A stretch of 56,719 nucleotides of DNA, from assembly GCA_025352795.1 (NCBI GenBank), contig JANXSF010000033.1, positions 1 through 56,719 of the forward strand, written 5' to 3'. Under the pieces are notes generated by a model that saw only the letters and a list, made by a program, of their open reading frames with translations, did not search any database and was not told the DNA's origin. Positions 27,008 through 35,508 of this stretch are shown here, in pieces. Source of the DNA: Acidobacteriota bacterium. Lineage in GTDB: Bacteria; Acidobacteriota; Terriglobia; Bryobacterales; Bryobacteraceae. Both the position numbers and the translations under genes were made by a program. Position 1 is the first letter of the stretch, and each line of letters starts with the position of its first letter.

Positions 27008-28393
27008 ATGAACAGAAGAGACTTTTTGAAAAACGCTTCGGCAGCAACGTTGTCCGCTTTCGCTGCTGGTAGTTCTCCGCAGTTACTGGGCGCGCCGAAA
27101 CTGGAAGCCACAGCGGATACGGTAATTCTACTTTGGATGGCCGGTGGCATGGCGCAAACGGAAACGTTCGACCCAAAACGTTATGAACCTTTCGTGACTG
27201 GTATGGATCCGAAGCGTGTGTTGAGTACCTTTCCATCCATTCCAACCAAAGTGGATAACATTCGTGTGAGCGAAGGGTTGGAGCAGATTGCCAGTGTGAT
27301 GGATAAGATGACGCTGCTGCGCACGTATCAGGCAGGCGACCTGGGTCATATTCTTCATTCACGACATCAGTTCCACTGGCATACCGGTTACGCACCACCG
27401 TTATCGGTCGCTGCACCGCATATGGGCAGTATGATTGCGCGCACGTTAGGCCCGAAGAATCCAGACATCCCGGCGTTCATTGACATTGGACAGAATTTGG
27501 AGATCGGTGCTGAAAGTGATTCTTTGAAAGCCTTTCATACGGCCGGGTTTTTGGGTACCGAGCATGGTCCGTTCTTCATCGCCGATCCAACGGAAGCAGC
27601 GCGGGCCGTGCGTCCGCCCAAGCACATTACCAAGGAACGATTCGAAAATCGGTACGAACAGTACAAGCAATTGATGGCAGCAGGCAGTGGGTATCAACAG
27701 GAGTCGTTGAAGCGATCTATTGAAAATGCGCACAGGTTGCTTTCGTCCCCTGCGGCCAAGGCTTTTGATTTGTCGCTTGAATCTGCGGAAACGGTGGCGA
27801 AGTACGATACGGGGCGCTTCGGATTAGGATGCCTGTTGGCACGACGTTTGACGGAAGCGGGCGCGCGGTTCATTGAAGTGACCAGTGAATACATTCCATT
27901 CCGCTATTGGGATTCGCATGAAAATGGGCACGACCGGGCAAAGGTGATGAAGGAAACCATTGACCGTCCAGTTGCGCAATTGATTCGTGATTTGGAGGAG
28001 CGGGGCTTACTGAATCGAACCTTGATTGTGTTGGCCAGCGAGTTCGGTCGGGACATGATGACAGAAGGCAAGCCGGAAAAGCCGGTGGAAGATCAGGTGA
28101 AAGTTCCAGACCGCTTGATGGAGACAAAGCACTATGGCATGCATCGTCACTTCACCGAAGCAGGCAGCGTTCTGCTGGTTGGCGGCGGCATGAAGCGCGG
28201 ATATTTATACGGGGCAACGGCGGATGAGCGGCCCTGCCGTGTGGTGGATAAGCCGGTGCGCATTGAGGACCTGCATGCCACCATCTACCGGGCTATGGGC
28301 ATTCCGGCTAACCAGGGTTATCTGGTGGAGAGTCGACCTTTTTATGTGACGAAAGATGGCAAGGGCAAGGCGATCAGCGACGTGTTCGCTTAG
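27008..28393 (+). CDS. DUF1501 domain protein, Tat-exported
   Basis: The ATG at 27008 gives 461 residues beginning NRRDFLKNASAATLSAFAAGS, a twin-arginine leader. The body has the DUF1501 pattern, an alkaline-phosphatase-like fold: LWMAGGMAQTETFDPK, GARFIEVTSEY, DRPVAQLIRDLEERGL and VLASEFGRDMMTEG. Its partner is the DUF1549 protein encoded just upstream. A role in sulfatase-like or polymer hydrolysis has been suggested for the family, but none is proven. The earlier in-frame start at 26918 would overlap the upstream gene and lacks the leader. Confidence 0.9.
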   Translation: MNRRDFLKNASAATLSAFAAGSSPQLLGAPKLEATADTVILLWMAGGMAQTETFDPKRYEPFVTGMDPKRVLSTFPSIPTKVDNIRVSEGLEQIASVMDKMTLLRTYQAGDLGHILHSRHQFHWHTGYAPPLSVAAPHMGSMIARTLGPKNPDIPAFIDIGQNLEIGAESDSLKAFHTAGFLGTEHGPFFIADPTEAARAVRPPKHITKERFENRYEQYKQLMAAGSGYQQESLKRSIENAHRLLSSPAAKAFDLSLESAETVAKYDTGRFGLGCLLARRLTEAGARFIEVTSEYIPFRYWDSHENGHDRAKVMKETIDRPVAQLIRDLEERGLLNRTLIVLASEFGRDMMTEGKPEKPVEDQVKVPDRLMETKHYGMHRHFTEAGSVLLVGGGMKRGYLYGATADERPCRVVDKPVRIEDLHATIYRAMGIPANQGYLVESRPFYVTKDGKGKAISDVFA

Positions 28394-28397
28394 AAGT

Positions 28398-28449
28398 TAT
28401 CCGCATTTCGCGCTGTTTCATCTGCGCTTATCTGCGTCATTTGCGGATA
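28398..28449. repeat. Palindrome of the CTGCG type between converging genes
   Basis: TATCCGCA (28398-28405) and TGCGGATA (28442-28449) pair around the segment CATCTGCGCTTATCTGCGTCAT. It is related to the elements at 10668 and 32597. The minus-strand PEP-CTERM gene ends inside it, at 28437. Confidence 0.75.
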
Positions 28450-29534
28450 GTATTTTTTTTTAGACGTTTTGCCCCGGCGAGAAATAGCAGAATGAATCCG
28501 GCTCCAATGGTGCTTGGTTCGGGAGCCGTAACTGGATCAAGAAGCACTCCATGAATTTCGCCTCCGATCAATCCGAATCCAACGATTTGGCCTTTATTGT
28601 TCACTCCAAGCCCACTGCGTATGTTCCAGGCTGCGGAAGAGGCTCCGTCCAACAAGGTGTTCAGACCACGAATTCCGTTCACTGAATCCCATATAAAAGC
28701 CGTGGTAACTCCGCCGGAGTTTTGAGAATCCCCAACGACCATCGTGCCAGTGTCATTGATGCCGATGGCGCGGCTTGACGAGCCACCCAATGTGCCTAGA
28801 TTCTGATAAGGACCCGTTCCAGTCCCAAAGAACGCATTCTGAATGCCGCCACCTAAATCAAACCATCCGATCACGTTGTCATTGTCGTTGATCTTAAAAG
28901 CAGTTCCGGCGAAGCCCAGATTCACCATTGCCGTTCCATTCCAATAGAATGCACGGTTGCCTGCTGTGGATTCGCTGTAACCGACCGCGTGGCCTGCACC
29001 GTTGACGTCATAGGCGTAGCTTTGCGCCCCACCGGGCAGAGTACCCAAGTTCATCATTGGCCCGCCATTCACCCAAATTGCGGCGAGGTTAGAAAAGGTT
29101 GAAGTCATCGCCCAGCCAGCAACATCGCCACTGCTGTTCAACCCGCGCGCAACAGATTGCTGTCCACCGAAGGTTCCCAAGTCGACCATACCGCCGGGAT
29201 AAGTGGCTCTAACGGCTCTGTAAGCTCCACCTGCTGTTGATCCATATCCGGCGATTTGCCCGGCGTCATTAATTTCATTGCCATCGCCCGCTGTACCGTT
29301 TAACGCGCCCAGGTCTTTTAGACCGGTGGATGGTGACCAGTAGGTCATATGATAGTCTGCACCGACGTACGCGTAGCCAGTTACTTGACCTACGTTATTG
29401 ATCCAAACTCCTTCGCTGTAATTACCACCAGGCAAAATTCCAAGGTCGGTTGCATGATAGATGGTGGCGGCCGATAGACTTGCAATAAAGATGGTCAAAA
29501 GGAATAAGGACGATGCTAAGTGTCTTATTTTCAT
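28437..29534 (-). CDS. HAF-repeat PEP-CTERM sorting domain protein
   Basis: A 365-residue exported protein. After the signal peptide come about eight repeats of the HAF type, such as DLGILPGGNYSEG, DLGALNGTAGDGNEIND, NLGTLPGGAQSYAYDVN and NLGTLGGSSSRAIGIND. The C-terminus has the sorting signal PEPS, a hydrophobic stretch (GAGFILLFLAGA) and a basic end. It should be processed by an exosortase and released or anchored at the surface. The last few codons lie within the palindrome at 28398, so the basic tail may have been altered by the repeat. Confidence 0.9.
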   Translation of the reverse strand: MKIRHLASSLFLLTIFIASLSAATIYHATDLGILPGGNYSEGVWINNVGQVTGYAYVGADYHMTYWSPSTGLKDLGALNGTAGDGNEINDAGQIAGYGSTAGGAYRAVRATYPGGMVDLGTFGGQQSVARGLNSSGDVAGWAMTSTFSNLAAIWVNGGPMMNLGTLPGGAQSYAYDVNGAGHAVGYSESTAGNRAFYWNGTAMVNLGFAGTAFKINDNDNVIGWFDLGGGIQNAFFGTGTGPYQNLGTLGGSSSRAIGINDTGTMVVGDSQNSGGVTTAFIWDSVNGIRGLNTLLDGASSAAWNIRSGLGVNNKGQIVGFGLIGGEIHGVLLDPVTAPEPSTIGAGFILLFLAGAKRLKKNTIRK

Positions 29535-29646
29535 ATGAGTGTTCGTTAATATCCTATCGGATATTTACGGCAATCGCAATATGCCACTAATCCTGTCGGA
29601 GGTAACCCTACCTCAAGGGGCAAGGGATCAGAAATTGTTGCAAAAG

Positions 29647-29666
29647 TGTGTATTCAATGTGTATTC
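29647..29666. promoter_or_regulatory. Direct repeats before hicAB, candidate promoter/operator
   Basis: TGTGTATTC occurs twice, at 29647-29655 and 29658-29666, an 11-bp period that would place both on one DNA face. TTGCAA at 29637-29642 and TATTCT about 18 bp later could be -35 and -10 boxes. HicB could bind here; this is inference from position only. Confidence 0.4.
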
Positions 29667-29687
29667 TAGTTGATAGGGAATAACGAA

Positions 29688-29876
29688 ATGGACAGCCGTA
29701 CTGTGATCCAGGAACTGAAACGGGACGGTTGGTATGAAGTTAACCAAGTGGGCAGCCACAAGCAGTTCAAGCATCCGAAGAAGGCCGGTCGGGTTACGGT
29801 GCCTCATCCTAAGCGAACCATTCCGCTTGGAACGTTGAAGAGCATCGAGAAACAGTCCGGGATCATGCTGAAGTGA
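29688..29876 (+). CDS. hicA: HicA mRNA interferase toxin
   Basis: A 62-residue double-stranded-RNA-binding-fold toxin. VIQELKRDGWYEVNQVGSHKQFKHP contains the catalytic histidine in GSH, and VPHPKR-IPLGTLKSIEKQSG completes the family pattern. It cuts mRNA without needing the ribosome. The ATG at 29688 is preferred to the TTG at 29670 because of a GGGAA site and family length. hicB follows after 26 bp, the usual hicAB order. Confidence 0.93.
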   Translation: MDSRTVIQELKRDGWYEVNQVGSHKQFKHPKKAGRVTVPHPKRTIPLGTLKSIEKQSGIMLK

Positions 29877-29902
29877 TTGGTGGATTTATAAAAGGAGACG
29901 TC

Positions 29903-30292
29903 ATGGAGTACATCGCATATCTGCATAAAGACAAAAAGTCCGATTTTGGTGTGAGCTTTCCAGATTTTCCCGGTTGCATCACTGCCGGGAAAACATTGGA
30001 GGAGGCGCGAAGCATGGCAGGGGAAGCATTGCTGCTGCATATTCGCGGCATGCTTGAAGATGGCGAGGCGGTTCCAGAGCCCTCCACAATTGACGATATT
30101 GCTAAAGATACCGCACTGAAGAATGCTGTAGCTTTCTTAGTGAATGCAAACATTGAAAAGACAGTCCGCATCAATATTACTGCGCGGGAAAGCCAGCTCA
30201 AACGGATAGACCAGTTGGCTCGCCGTGCGGGAATTTCTCGCTCTGCTTACATGGTGCAGTCTTCGGTCGAACGGAATTTAACTGAAAAATAA
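29903..30292 (+). CDS. hicB: HicB antitoxin with C-terminal DNA-binding domain
   Basis: A 129-residue HicB. The N-terminal degraded RNase H-like domain reads EYIAYLHKDKKSDFGVSFPDFPGC-TAGKTLEEARSMAGEAL. The C-terminal part (KTVRINITARESQLKRIDQLARRAGISRSAYM) is a ribbon-helix-helix that should bind the promoter. It neutralises HicA and represses hicAB. The ATG at 29903 follows a strong AAAAGGAG site. It converges on the SEC-C gene with 7 bp between stops. Confidence 0.93.
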   Translation: MEYIAYLHKDKKSDFGVSFPDFPGCITAGKTLEEARSMAGEALLLHIRGMLEDGEAVPEPSTIDDIAKDTALKNAVAFLVNANIEKTVRINITARESQLKRIDQLARRAGISRSAYMVQSSVERNLTEK

Positions 30293-30299
30293 CAACCCG

Positions 30300-31829
30300 T
30301 TAAGCCCCGCAGCACTTCTTGAACTTCTTGCCGCTACCGCAGGGGCAGGGGTCGTTCCTTCCAACTGTCTTCCCCGCTGTCACCGCAACTGCGGGTGTGC
30401 CGTGTGAATGGTCATGCCCACAATTCTCGTCATGCACATGCTCTTCTACTGGCGTAAATACTGGGTCGTGCCCGTTCATCTGCAACCGTTGATCCAGCGC
30501 CGATTCCACTGCATCCAACTCGTCCTGATTCAACCCGCCGGCCAGCTCTTCAATCTTGCGCAGCGTGCGTTTGGCTGATGCACGGTTCACTTCCCCTGGC
30601 ACACACAACGCATATGCGAACAAAGCGTGATCGCGGAAATCTTCGTCGTCAAACATTTCCTCTAATTCGCGTGCCTGAGCTCCCAACCCCAAATAGCCGA
30701 CGCCCCATATGGCTTGGCGGCGAATCACCGGATCAGGGTCATTCAGGTGCTTGGGGAAATATCCGGCAAAAGCGACTTTCAACGTCTGCCACATGGCTTT
30801 GAGGGCCAGTGCTCGCGCCTCAGGAACTTCGTATAACTGCTCGACTAACTTGTGGATTTCCGGGTTGTATTCGTTGATGGTCACAGCAACCAATGCCGCT
30901 GCCCGTTCCCGTGGGTTGGCCGATTCGTCCTGCGCTTTTTCGCGAATTGCCTTGCGCACATCCTTGGCTGGAGATGTGCCCAAAGCCTCCCAGGCCGCTA
31001 GACGAACGCTAAGTTCCGGATCTTTAGCAGCCAACGCGAGAATGCGACGGTCCAGGTCTGGGGTAAGATCTTCATTGCCAATTTGCTCCACCGCCCGTTG
31101 ACGGTACATGGCTTCAGGGCTATCCAGGAAGGCCAGCAACTCATGCAGTTCCATCACCTCAAACACGGGCTCGCCTTGTTCGGCAAACAGCGGCATGGCG
31201 TCGTAATCAGGATGCGGTTCCGGCGCAGTTTTCGAATCCATCTCCTGCAGGGCAAGCTTCAGTTCTTTGATCGCCTCAGCATCTTTTTCCGGGTTTAACT
31301 TAGCCAGGGTTGCTTCGATGGCGGGCTTGGTTTCTGGATCGCTGTAGAGGGACAAGCACAGCGCTGTATCCCACGGATCAATGTCTAGCCGTTCGGTGAG
31401 AATGGTGCGAATACGAGGGTCTGGGGTGCGCAGGCTGGCCAACAAAAACGCCGCGTTGGCCCCGTCTTTAGGCCCTTTCTTGCGATATAAATCAATCAAC
31501 GGTTCAATGGCATGCGGCCCCAATTCGCCCAGCGCTTCATAGATTTCATCGGGATCCTGATCGTCTTCCTGATGCAACAGCGTGATGTAGAAGGGCAGGG
31601 CTGCGGGGGTGCGCATCTGGCGCAGAATGTGGAAAAAATCGTAACCCAAATCCAGGCGCGGCTCCTCGTCAGGGTGAATCGCTGCCTTGACGATATCAGC
31701 AACAGAGGCAGGTGCACGCTCAATCAGCAATTTCACCAGACGCTGATCAAACGGCACAATGCCAGCGGCTGCGGCTTTCAAAAGTTCCGCTGTGGAAGTA
31801 TCTGGATATTGTATGGGGGATAAGATCAT
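30300..31829 (-). CDS. HEAT-repeat protein with C-terminal SEC-C zinc motif
   Basis: A 509-residue cytoplasmic protein. Most of it is helical HEAT-type repeats, for example YRQRAVEQIGNEDL, LSVRLAAWEALGTSP and PVIRRQAIWGVGYLGLGA. A His-rich segment (about 470-480, HDENCGHDHSHG) is followed by the SEC-C motif GRNDPCPCGSGKKFKKCC, which binds zinc and, in SecA, contacts SecB and ribosomes. The combination suggests a scaffold or chaperone-like role, perhaps at the ribosome. Function is not known. The ATG at 31829 lies 9 bp after the upstream SDR stop. Confidence 0.82.
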   Translation of the reverse strand: MILSPIQYPDTSTAELLKAAAAGIVPFDQRLVKLLIERAPASVADIVKAAIHPDEEPRLDLGYDFFHILRQMRTPAALPFYITLLHQEDDQDPDEIYEALGELGPHAIEPLIDLYRKKGPKDGANAAFLLASLRTPDPRIRTILTERLDIDPWDTALCLSLYSDPETKPAIEATLAKLNPEKDAEAIKELKLALQEMDSKTAPEPHPDYDAMPLFAEQGEPVFEVMELHELLAFLDSPEAMYRQRAVEQIGNEDLTPDLDRRILALAAKDPELSVRLAAWEALGTSPAKDVRKAIREKAQDESANPRERAAALVAVTINEYNPEIHKLVEQLYEVPEARALALKAMWQTLKVAFAGYFPKHLNDPDPVIRRQAIWGVGYLGLGAQARELEEMFDDEDFRDHALFAYALCVPGEVNRASAKRTLRKIEELAGGLNQDELDAVESALDQRLQMNGHDPVFTPVEEHVHDENCGHDHSHGTPAVAVTAGKTVGRNDPCPCGSGKKFKKCCGA

Positions 31830-31838
31830 ATAAGTTAC

Positions 31839-32579
31839 CTAGTAGGTTGCTCGACCGCCGCTTGCATCATACGTTTGACCAGTTACAAACGAACTATCCG
31901 GGCTGGCCAGAAAATGCACCACGGCGGCGATTTCTTCCGGCGTCCCTGTGCGTCGCATGGGGATGCGGGCTGTCATATATTCCACTTGTGCCTCGGTCAG
32001 TTGCTCCAGGATCTTAGTGCGGATCACTGCGGGCGAAACGGCATTCACCGTGATCCCTTCCGTAGCAACTTCCTTGGCTAGTGACTTAGTAAATCCGATA
32101 ACTGCAGCTTTGGTGGCGGAGTAACCGGTCATGTTGGGATTGCCTTCTTTTCCGGCGATGGATGCAATGCTCACAATGCGTCCATACCCTTGGAGGCGCA
32201 TTTGTTGAATCACTGCCCGGCAACAGAAAAAGATACTGTCCATGTTGACGGCGATGATCTTGCGCCAATCCTCGTCAGTCTGCTCCCACAATGGAGCCGC
32301 TTTGCCACCGATGCCTGCATTGTTGACCAGGATATCCAGCCGCCCGGTTTTGACGATGACGTGGGCCACAGCCGCTTCCACCGATTCCCGATTAGTGACG
32401 TCCATCTGCACCCCAAAAGCCCCGTTACCAATGGCTTTGGCCACAGCTTCAGCACCTTCTAGATTCAAATCGGCCACAGCCACAACGGCCCCGGCGCGGC
32501 CTAACCGATGGGCAATCGCTTCACCAATTCCAGTAGCTGACCCAGTAACAATAGCCGTCTGGCTAGTAAGTTCAAACAT
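31839..32579 (-). CDS. SDR family oxidoreductase, 3-oxoacyl-ACP reductase-like
   Basis: A 246-residue classical SDR with TGSATGIGEAI, NNAGIGGKA, SIASIAG and the catalytic YSATK, ending in SSFVTGQTYDASGG. The last motif is typical of FabG-like enzymes. It reduces a beta-keto or similar carbonyl with NAD(P)H in the cytoplasm, but the substrate is not set by sequence. It is not in a fatty acid cluster. The SEC-C gene follows on the same strand. Confidence 0.88.
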   Translation of the reverse strand: MFELTSQTAIVTGSATGIGEAIAHRLGRAGAVVAVADLNLEGAEAVAKAIGNGAFGVQMDVTNRESVEAAVAHVIVKTGRLDILVNNAGIGGKAAPLWEQTDEDWRKIIAVNMDSIFFCCRAVIQQMRLQGYGRIVSIASIAGKEGNPNMTGYSATKAAVIGFTKSLAKEVATEGITVNAVSPAVIRTKILEQLTEAQVEYMTARIPMRRTGTPEEIAAVVHFLASPDSSFVTGQTYDASGGRATY

Positions 32580-32596
32580 GATAGCTCCTAAGATTT

Positions 32597-32672
32597 ATCC
32601 GCAGATGACGCAGATGAAAACAATAAGAAATGGCGTTGGCCTTATTTGCGCGTATCTGCGTCATCTGCTGAT
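32597..32672. repeat. Palindrome of the CAGATGACGCAGAT type
   Basis: Arms 32597-32615 and 32654-32672 are 19-bp inverted repeats with a single mismatch, around a 38-bp centre with further pairing (CAATAA/TTATT). It lies upstream of the SDR gene and next to the terminator of the ribosomal operon, and is related to the elements at 10668 and 28398. Confidence 0.88.
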
Positions 32673-32692
32673 GATATGTCTTTCCACTAAGT

Positions 32693-32730
32693 AAAAAACC
32701 GGAAGCTGGATAAGTTCCAAGCTTCCGGTT
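32693..32730 (-). terminator. Rho-independent terminator of the rplI operon
   Basis: On the minus strand AACCGGAAGCT (from 32730) pairs with AGCTTCCGGTT and is followed by a T-run ending at 32693. It lies 30 bp after the rplI stop and ends the prs-to-rplI transcript. Confidence 0.92.
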
Positions 32731-32759
32731 TCCTGTAACTGCTGAACAAGAAGTGTAAC

Positions 32760-33206
32760 TTACTCTTCTTTAGATACAATCACCGGAATATCCACGGAAA
32801 CATCTTTGTGAAGCTTGACGGTAACTTTGTATTCACCCAATTGCTTGATAGGTTCGGCCAATTCCACCTTGCGGCGGTCAATGGTGTAGCCCTTGGTTGC
32901 CAGAACGTCGGCGATGTCTTTCGATGTTACGGAACCGAATAGGTGATCGTTTTCGCCTGACTTTTGAGAGATGTTCACGGTGACGTTGGCCAACAGCTTG
33001 GCCAGATCTTCCATTTCTCCCTTTGCTTTTGCATCCTTACGGAGGTGAGCCTGCCGTTCCTGTTCCACAATTTTCTTGTTGGAATCGTTGGCCGGTACAG
33101 CCAGGCGCTTCGGCATCAGGTAGTTGCGGGCATAACCCGAAGCCACCTTTACTACTTGACCGCGCGCGCCCAGTTTTTCAATGTCTTCTCTTAGAATAAC
33201 TTCCAT
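32760..33206 (-). CDS. rplI: 50S ribosomal protein L9
   Basis: The ATG at 33206 gives 148 residues. The N domain begins MEVILREDIEKLG, with the family signature around GQVVKVASGYARNYLMPKRLA, then the long connecting helix (KKIVEQERQ..) and a C domain with NDHLFGSVTSKDIADVL. L9 binds 23S rRNA at the L1 stalk base and helps keep the reading frame. The longer upstream frame would run into rpsR. It is the last gene of the operon. Confidence 0.97.
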   Translation of the reverse strand: MEVILREDIEKLGARGQVVKVASGYARNYLMPKRLAVPANDSNKKIVEQERQAHLRKDAKAKGEMEDLAKLLANVTVNISQKSGENDHLFGSVTSKDIADVLATKGYTIDRRKVELAEPIKQLGEYKVTVKLHKDVSVDIPVIVSKEE

Positions 33207-33217
33207 TGCAACTTTAC

Positions 33218-33520
33218 CTAAACCTTCGCTGCGAATGGCAGCAACGCAATATTGCGTGCCTGCTTGATCGCATCGGATAAACGACGTTGGTGCGGAGTGC
33301 ACACGCCGGAAATGCGACGGGGAGTGATTTTCCCGCGCTCAGATACAAAGTTCTCAAGCATGCGAACATTCTTGAAATCAATGTCGTCAATTCTTTCCAC
33401 GCAGAAACGGCATACTTTCTTACGTCGGAAATATTGTTTCTTGCCGCTGACAATCGCTTTGTCCCCACCGGTGGGGCGCTGCGATGCAGCTATTGGTCTT
33501 CCGCCTCGTGATTCAGCCAT
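33218..33520 (-). CDS. rpsR: 30S ribosomal protein S18
   Basis: A 100-residue S18. The core CRFC-ERIDDIDFKNV and LENFVSERGKITPRRISGVCTPHQRRL is typical and keeps three cysteines that could hold zinc. S18 pairs with S6 on the 30S platform; its gene lies 12 bp after rpsF. The N-terminal basic extension of about 30 residues is a little longer than in E. coli. Confidence 0.97.
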   Translation of the reverse strand: MAESRGGRPIAASQRPTGGDKAIVSGKKQYFRRKKVCRFCVERIDDIDFKNVRMLENFVSERGKITPRRISGVCTPHQRRLSDAIKQARNIALLPFAAKV

Positions 33521-33532
33521 GGTCGTTCCTCC

Positions 33533-34102
33533 TTAGTTCTCCGCGCCTTCTGGGGCTGCGGGTTGCGTGGTTTCAACTACTGTTTCAGTTGTTGGCTCAG
33601 GTGCCGTTTCAGGGGCTGCCACCGCTGCGGCTGGTTGTTCATCAGTTGGCGATGTGGCCTGATTAGGATCCGCCGGCATAGCTGGTGCCGGTGCCGCAGG
33701 TGCGGCTGGCAATGCTGGAGCCAGGGCTGGGATGGGTGCCAAAGGTGCAGCAATGACCGGTTTGCGCGCGGCGCGCTTTTCCCGTTGCTTCTTCCTCTTT
33801 TCCACCTTCTTCAGCTTTTCGTCGATGCGCACGGTGATGAACTTTAATACGTTATCGTTCACTCTCAACCGGCGTTCGATTTCCTTCACCACCGTTGGAC
33901 CCGATGTGAACTGAATCAAAACATAGATGCCTTCGATTTGTTTCTTAACTCGATAGGCTAATTTCCGCACGCCCCAATTTTCATTCTTGTCGATCGTACC
34001 GCCGCCAGTGGTGATCACCCCGGCAACTTGATCGATTAGGGCGGTTACTTCCTCTTCCGGCAACCCGGTTTTCAGGATAAACAGCTCTTCGTAGATTCTC
34101 AT
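33533..34102 (-). CDS. rpsF: 30S ribosomal protein S6 with long Ala/Pro-rich tail
   Basis: The first 110 residues are a normal S6: [17 protein letters not shown], then [17 protein letters not shown] and [14 protein letters not shown] basic stretch follows and then about 75 residues of Ala/Pro/Thr/Glu low complexity up to residue 189. S6 binds S18 and 16S rRNA. The start overlaps the pth stop by 4 bp, and no ssb gene separates it from rpsR. The tail is not required for the fold and is probably disordered. Confidence 0.96.
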   Translation of the reverse strand: MRIYEELFILKTGLPEEEVTALIDQVAGVITTGGGTIDKNENWGVRKLAYRVKKQIEGIYVLIQFTSGPTVVKEIERRLRVNDNVLKFITVRIDEKLKKVEKRKKQREKRAARKPVIAAPLAPIPALAPALPAAPAAPAPAMPADPNQATSPTDEQPAAAVAAPETAPEPTTETVVETTQPAAPEGAEN

Positions 34103-34707
34103 TCCTGTATCTTTTCATTGCCGCCGGCGCGACGGTTATAAGCCGTCATGGACTTTGCGACGCCATTAGCGATTATGGATTCGACCGCTCCAACTGCTTC
34201 GTGCAACAGCGAATCCAGTTCTTCATGAAGTGCCCGTCGGATAGGAGCGAGCACAAATTGCGAGACATCCACCGGATGCTCGGGTTGAATTCCCAGCCTA
34301 AGCCGGGAAAATTCATCGGTCCCAAGTGACCCAATCACGCTTTTTACGCCATTGTGTCCCCCAGCCGAACCCTTGGGGCGGATGCGAATCTGCATCCAAG
34401 GGAGTGCCAGTTCGTCATAAACCAAAATCAGGTCTTTGACACTGAGCGAGTGTTGTTCAAGTAACTGCTTTACACTTGATCCACTCAAATTCATGAACGT
34501 TTGCGGTTTGGCCAGAATAACCGGGAACCCCCCGATGCTGCCCATCCCAATCAGCGCTTTGGCTTCCTTGCGAGTTACGCGGATGCCATGACGCTCAGAC
34601 AACCGGTCGATAACCATGAACCCCAGATTATGGGGCGATTTCTCATATTCGGGCCCGGGATTACCGAGCCCTGCAATGAGAAATGATTTAGGGTTCTCTT
34701 CCGCCAC
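34099..34707 (-). CDS. pth: Peptidyl-tRNA hydrolase
   Basis: A 202-residue Pth that frees tRNA from peptides dropped by the ribosome. Catalytic elements are the Asn in [15 protein letters not shown] with its His, the TFMNLSG segment, the Asp in VYDELALP and [12 protein letters not shown]. It stands between rplY and rpsF, a common order. It starts 12 bp after the rplY stop and overlaps rpsF by 4 bp, so these genes are co-translated. Confidence 0.96.
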   Translation of the reverse strand: MAEENPKSFLIAGLGNPGPEYEKSPHNLGFMVIDRLSERHGIRVTRKEAKALIGMGSIGGFPVILAKPQTFMNLSGSSVKQLLEQHSLSVKDLILVYDELALPWMQIRIRPKGSAGGHNGVKSVIGSLGTDEFSRLRLGIQPEHPVDVSQFVLAPIRRALHEELDSLLHEAVGAVESIIANGVAKSMTAYNRRAGGNEKIQE

Positions 34708-34719
34708 CGCAAAAACTTA

Positions 34720-35472
34720 CTATTTCTTCTTCGCCGCAGGAGCTTTAGCCGCAGGAGCGCCAGCTTTTGGAGCTGCTCCACCCTTAGCCGGGGCCGCGCC
34801 ACCTTTGGCTGGAGCCGCACCCTTAGCAGGAGCCGCGCCTTCCTCTTCCTTCTTGCCTTTCTTGGCCACTTCCGGTTCGGCAACCTTGACTTCTTCCGTT
34901 GCTGCTTCCGCTTTCAGCGTAACCACGTGGACCAGCACGGCATCGCCGCCTGAAATCAGCTTCATGGAACCAGTCAATTCCAACTGGTTGGCACGCACCG
35001 CGTCATGTACGTTCATTTCTGAAACGTCCACGTTGAACATTTCTGGAATATCGTCAGGCAGGCACTCAATTTCCACTTCGCGGACAATCAGTTCCAACAA
35101 TCCGCCTTGCAGTTTGACGCCCTTTGCTTCACCAACGGTGTGCACTGGGACTTTCACAATAATGCGCTTGGTCAAATCAATGCGCAGGAAATCCACATGC
35201 AACAGGTGGGATTTAATGGGGTCACGAAGCCAGTCCACAATCATCACTGGTTCGGAAACGGCATCGGCCACCTTGACATCGAAAATTGTATTGTGGCCGG
35301 TAGTGGAGTGAAGAATCTTGTTCACTTCCTTAGGGCTCACCGATACGGCAACGGGATCTTTTCCGGTGCCATAAACAATGGCCGGAATCATTTTAAGTAC
35401 CCGCAAACGCCGGGCTTCATTCTTGCCGCGAGAGGCACGATGGTCGGCGGCGATGGTAATATCTTTTCTCAT
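34720..35472 (-). CDS. rplY: 50S ribosomal protein L25 (CTC form)
   Basis: A 250-residue general stress protein CTC/L25. The 5S rRNA-binding domain starts ADHRASRGKNEARRLR and has MIPAIVYGTGK. The second beta domain includes VDFLRIDLTKRIIVKVPV and LELIVREVEIECLPDDIP. The final 55 residues are Lys/Ala/Gly/Pro-rich, with AAPAKGGAAPAKGG-type repeats. It binds 5S rRNA on the large subunit. prs lies 36 bp upstream and pth 12 bp downstream. Confidence 0.96.
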   Translation of the reverse strand: MRKDITIAADHRASRGKNEARRLRVLKMIPAIVYGTGKDPVAVSVSPKEVNKILHSTTGHNTIFDVKVADAVSEPVMIVDWLRDPIKSHLLHVDFLRIDLTKRIIVKVPVHTVGEAKGVKLQGGLLELIVREVEIECLPDDIPEMFNVDVSEMNVHDAVRANQLELTGSMKLISGGDAVLVHVVTLKAEAATEEVKVAEPEVAKKGKKEEEGAAPAKGAAPAKGGAAPAKGGAAPKAGAPAAKAPAAKKK

Positions 35473-35508
35473 CTCGAACTCCTAAAAACTTTCAAAACCA
35501 GTGAGATT

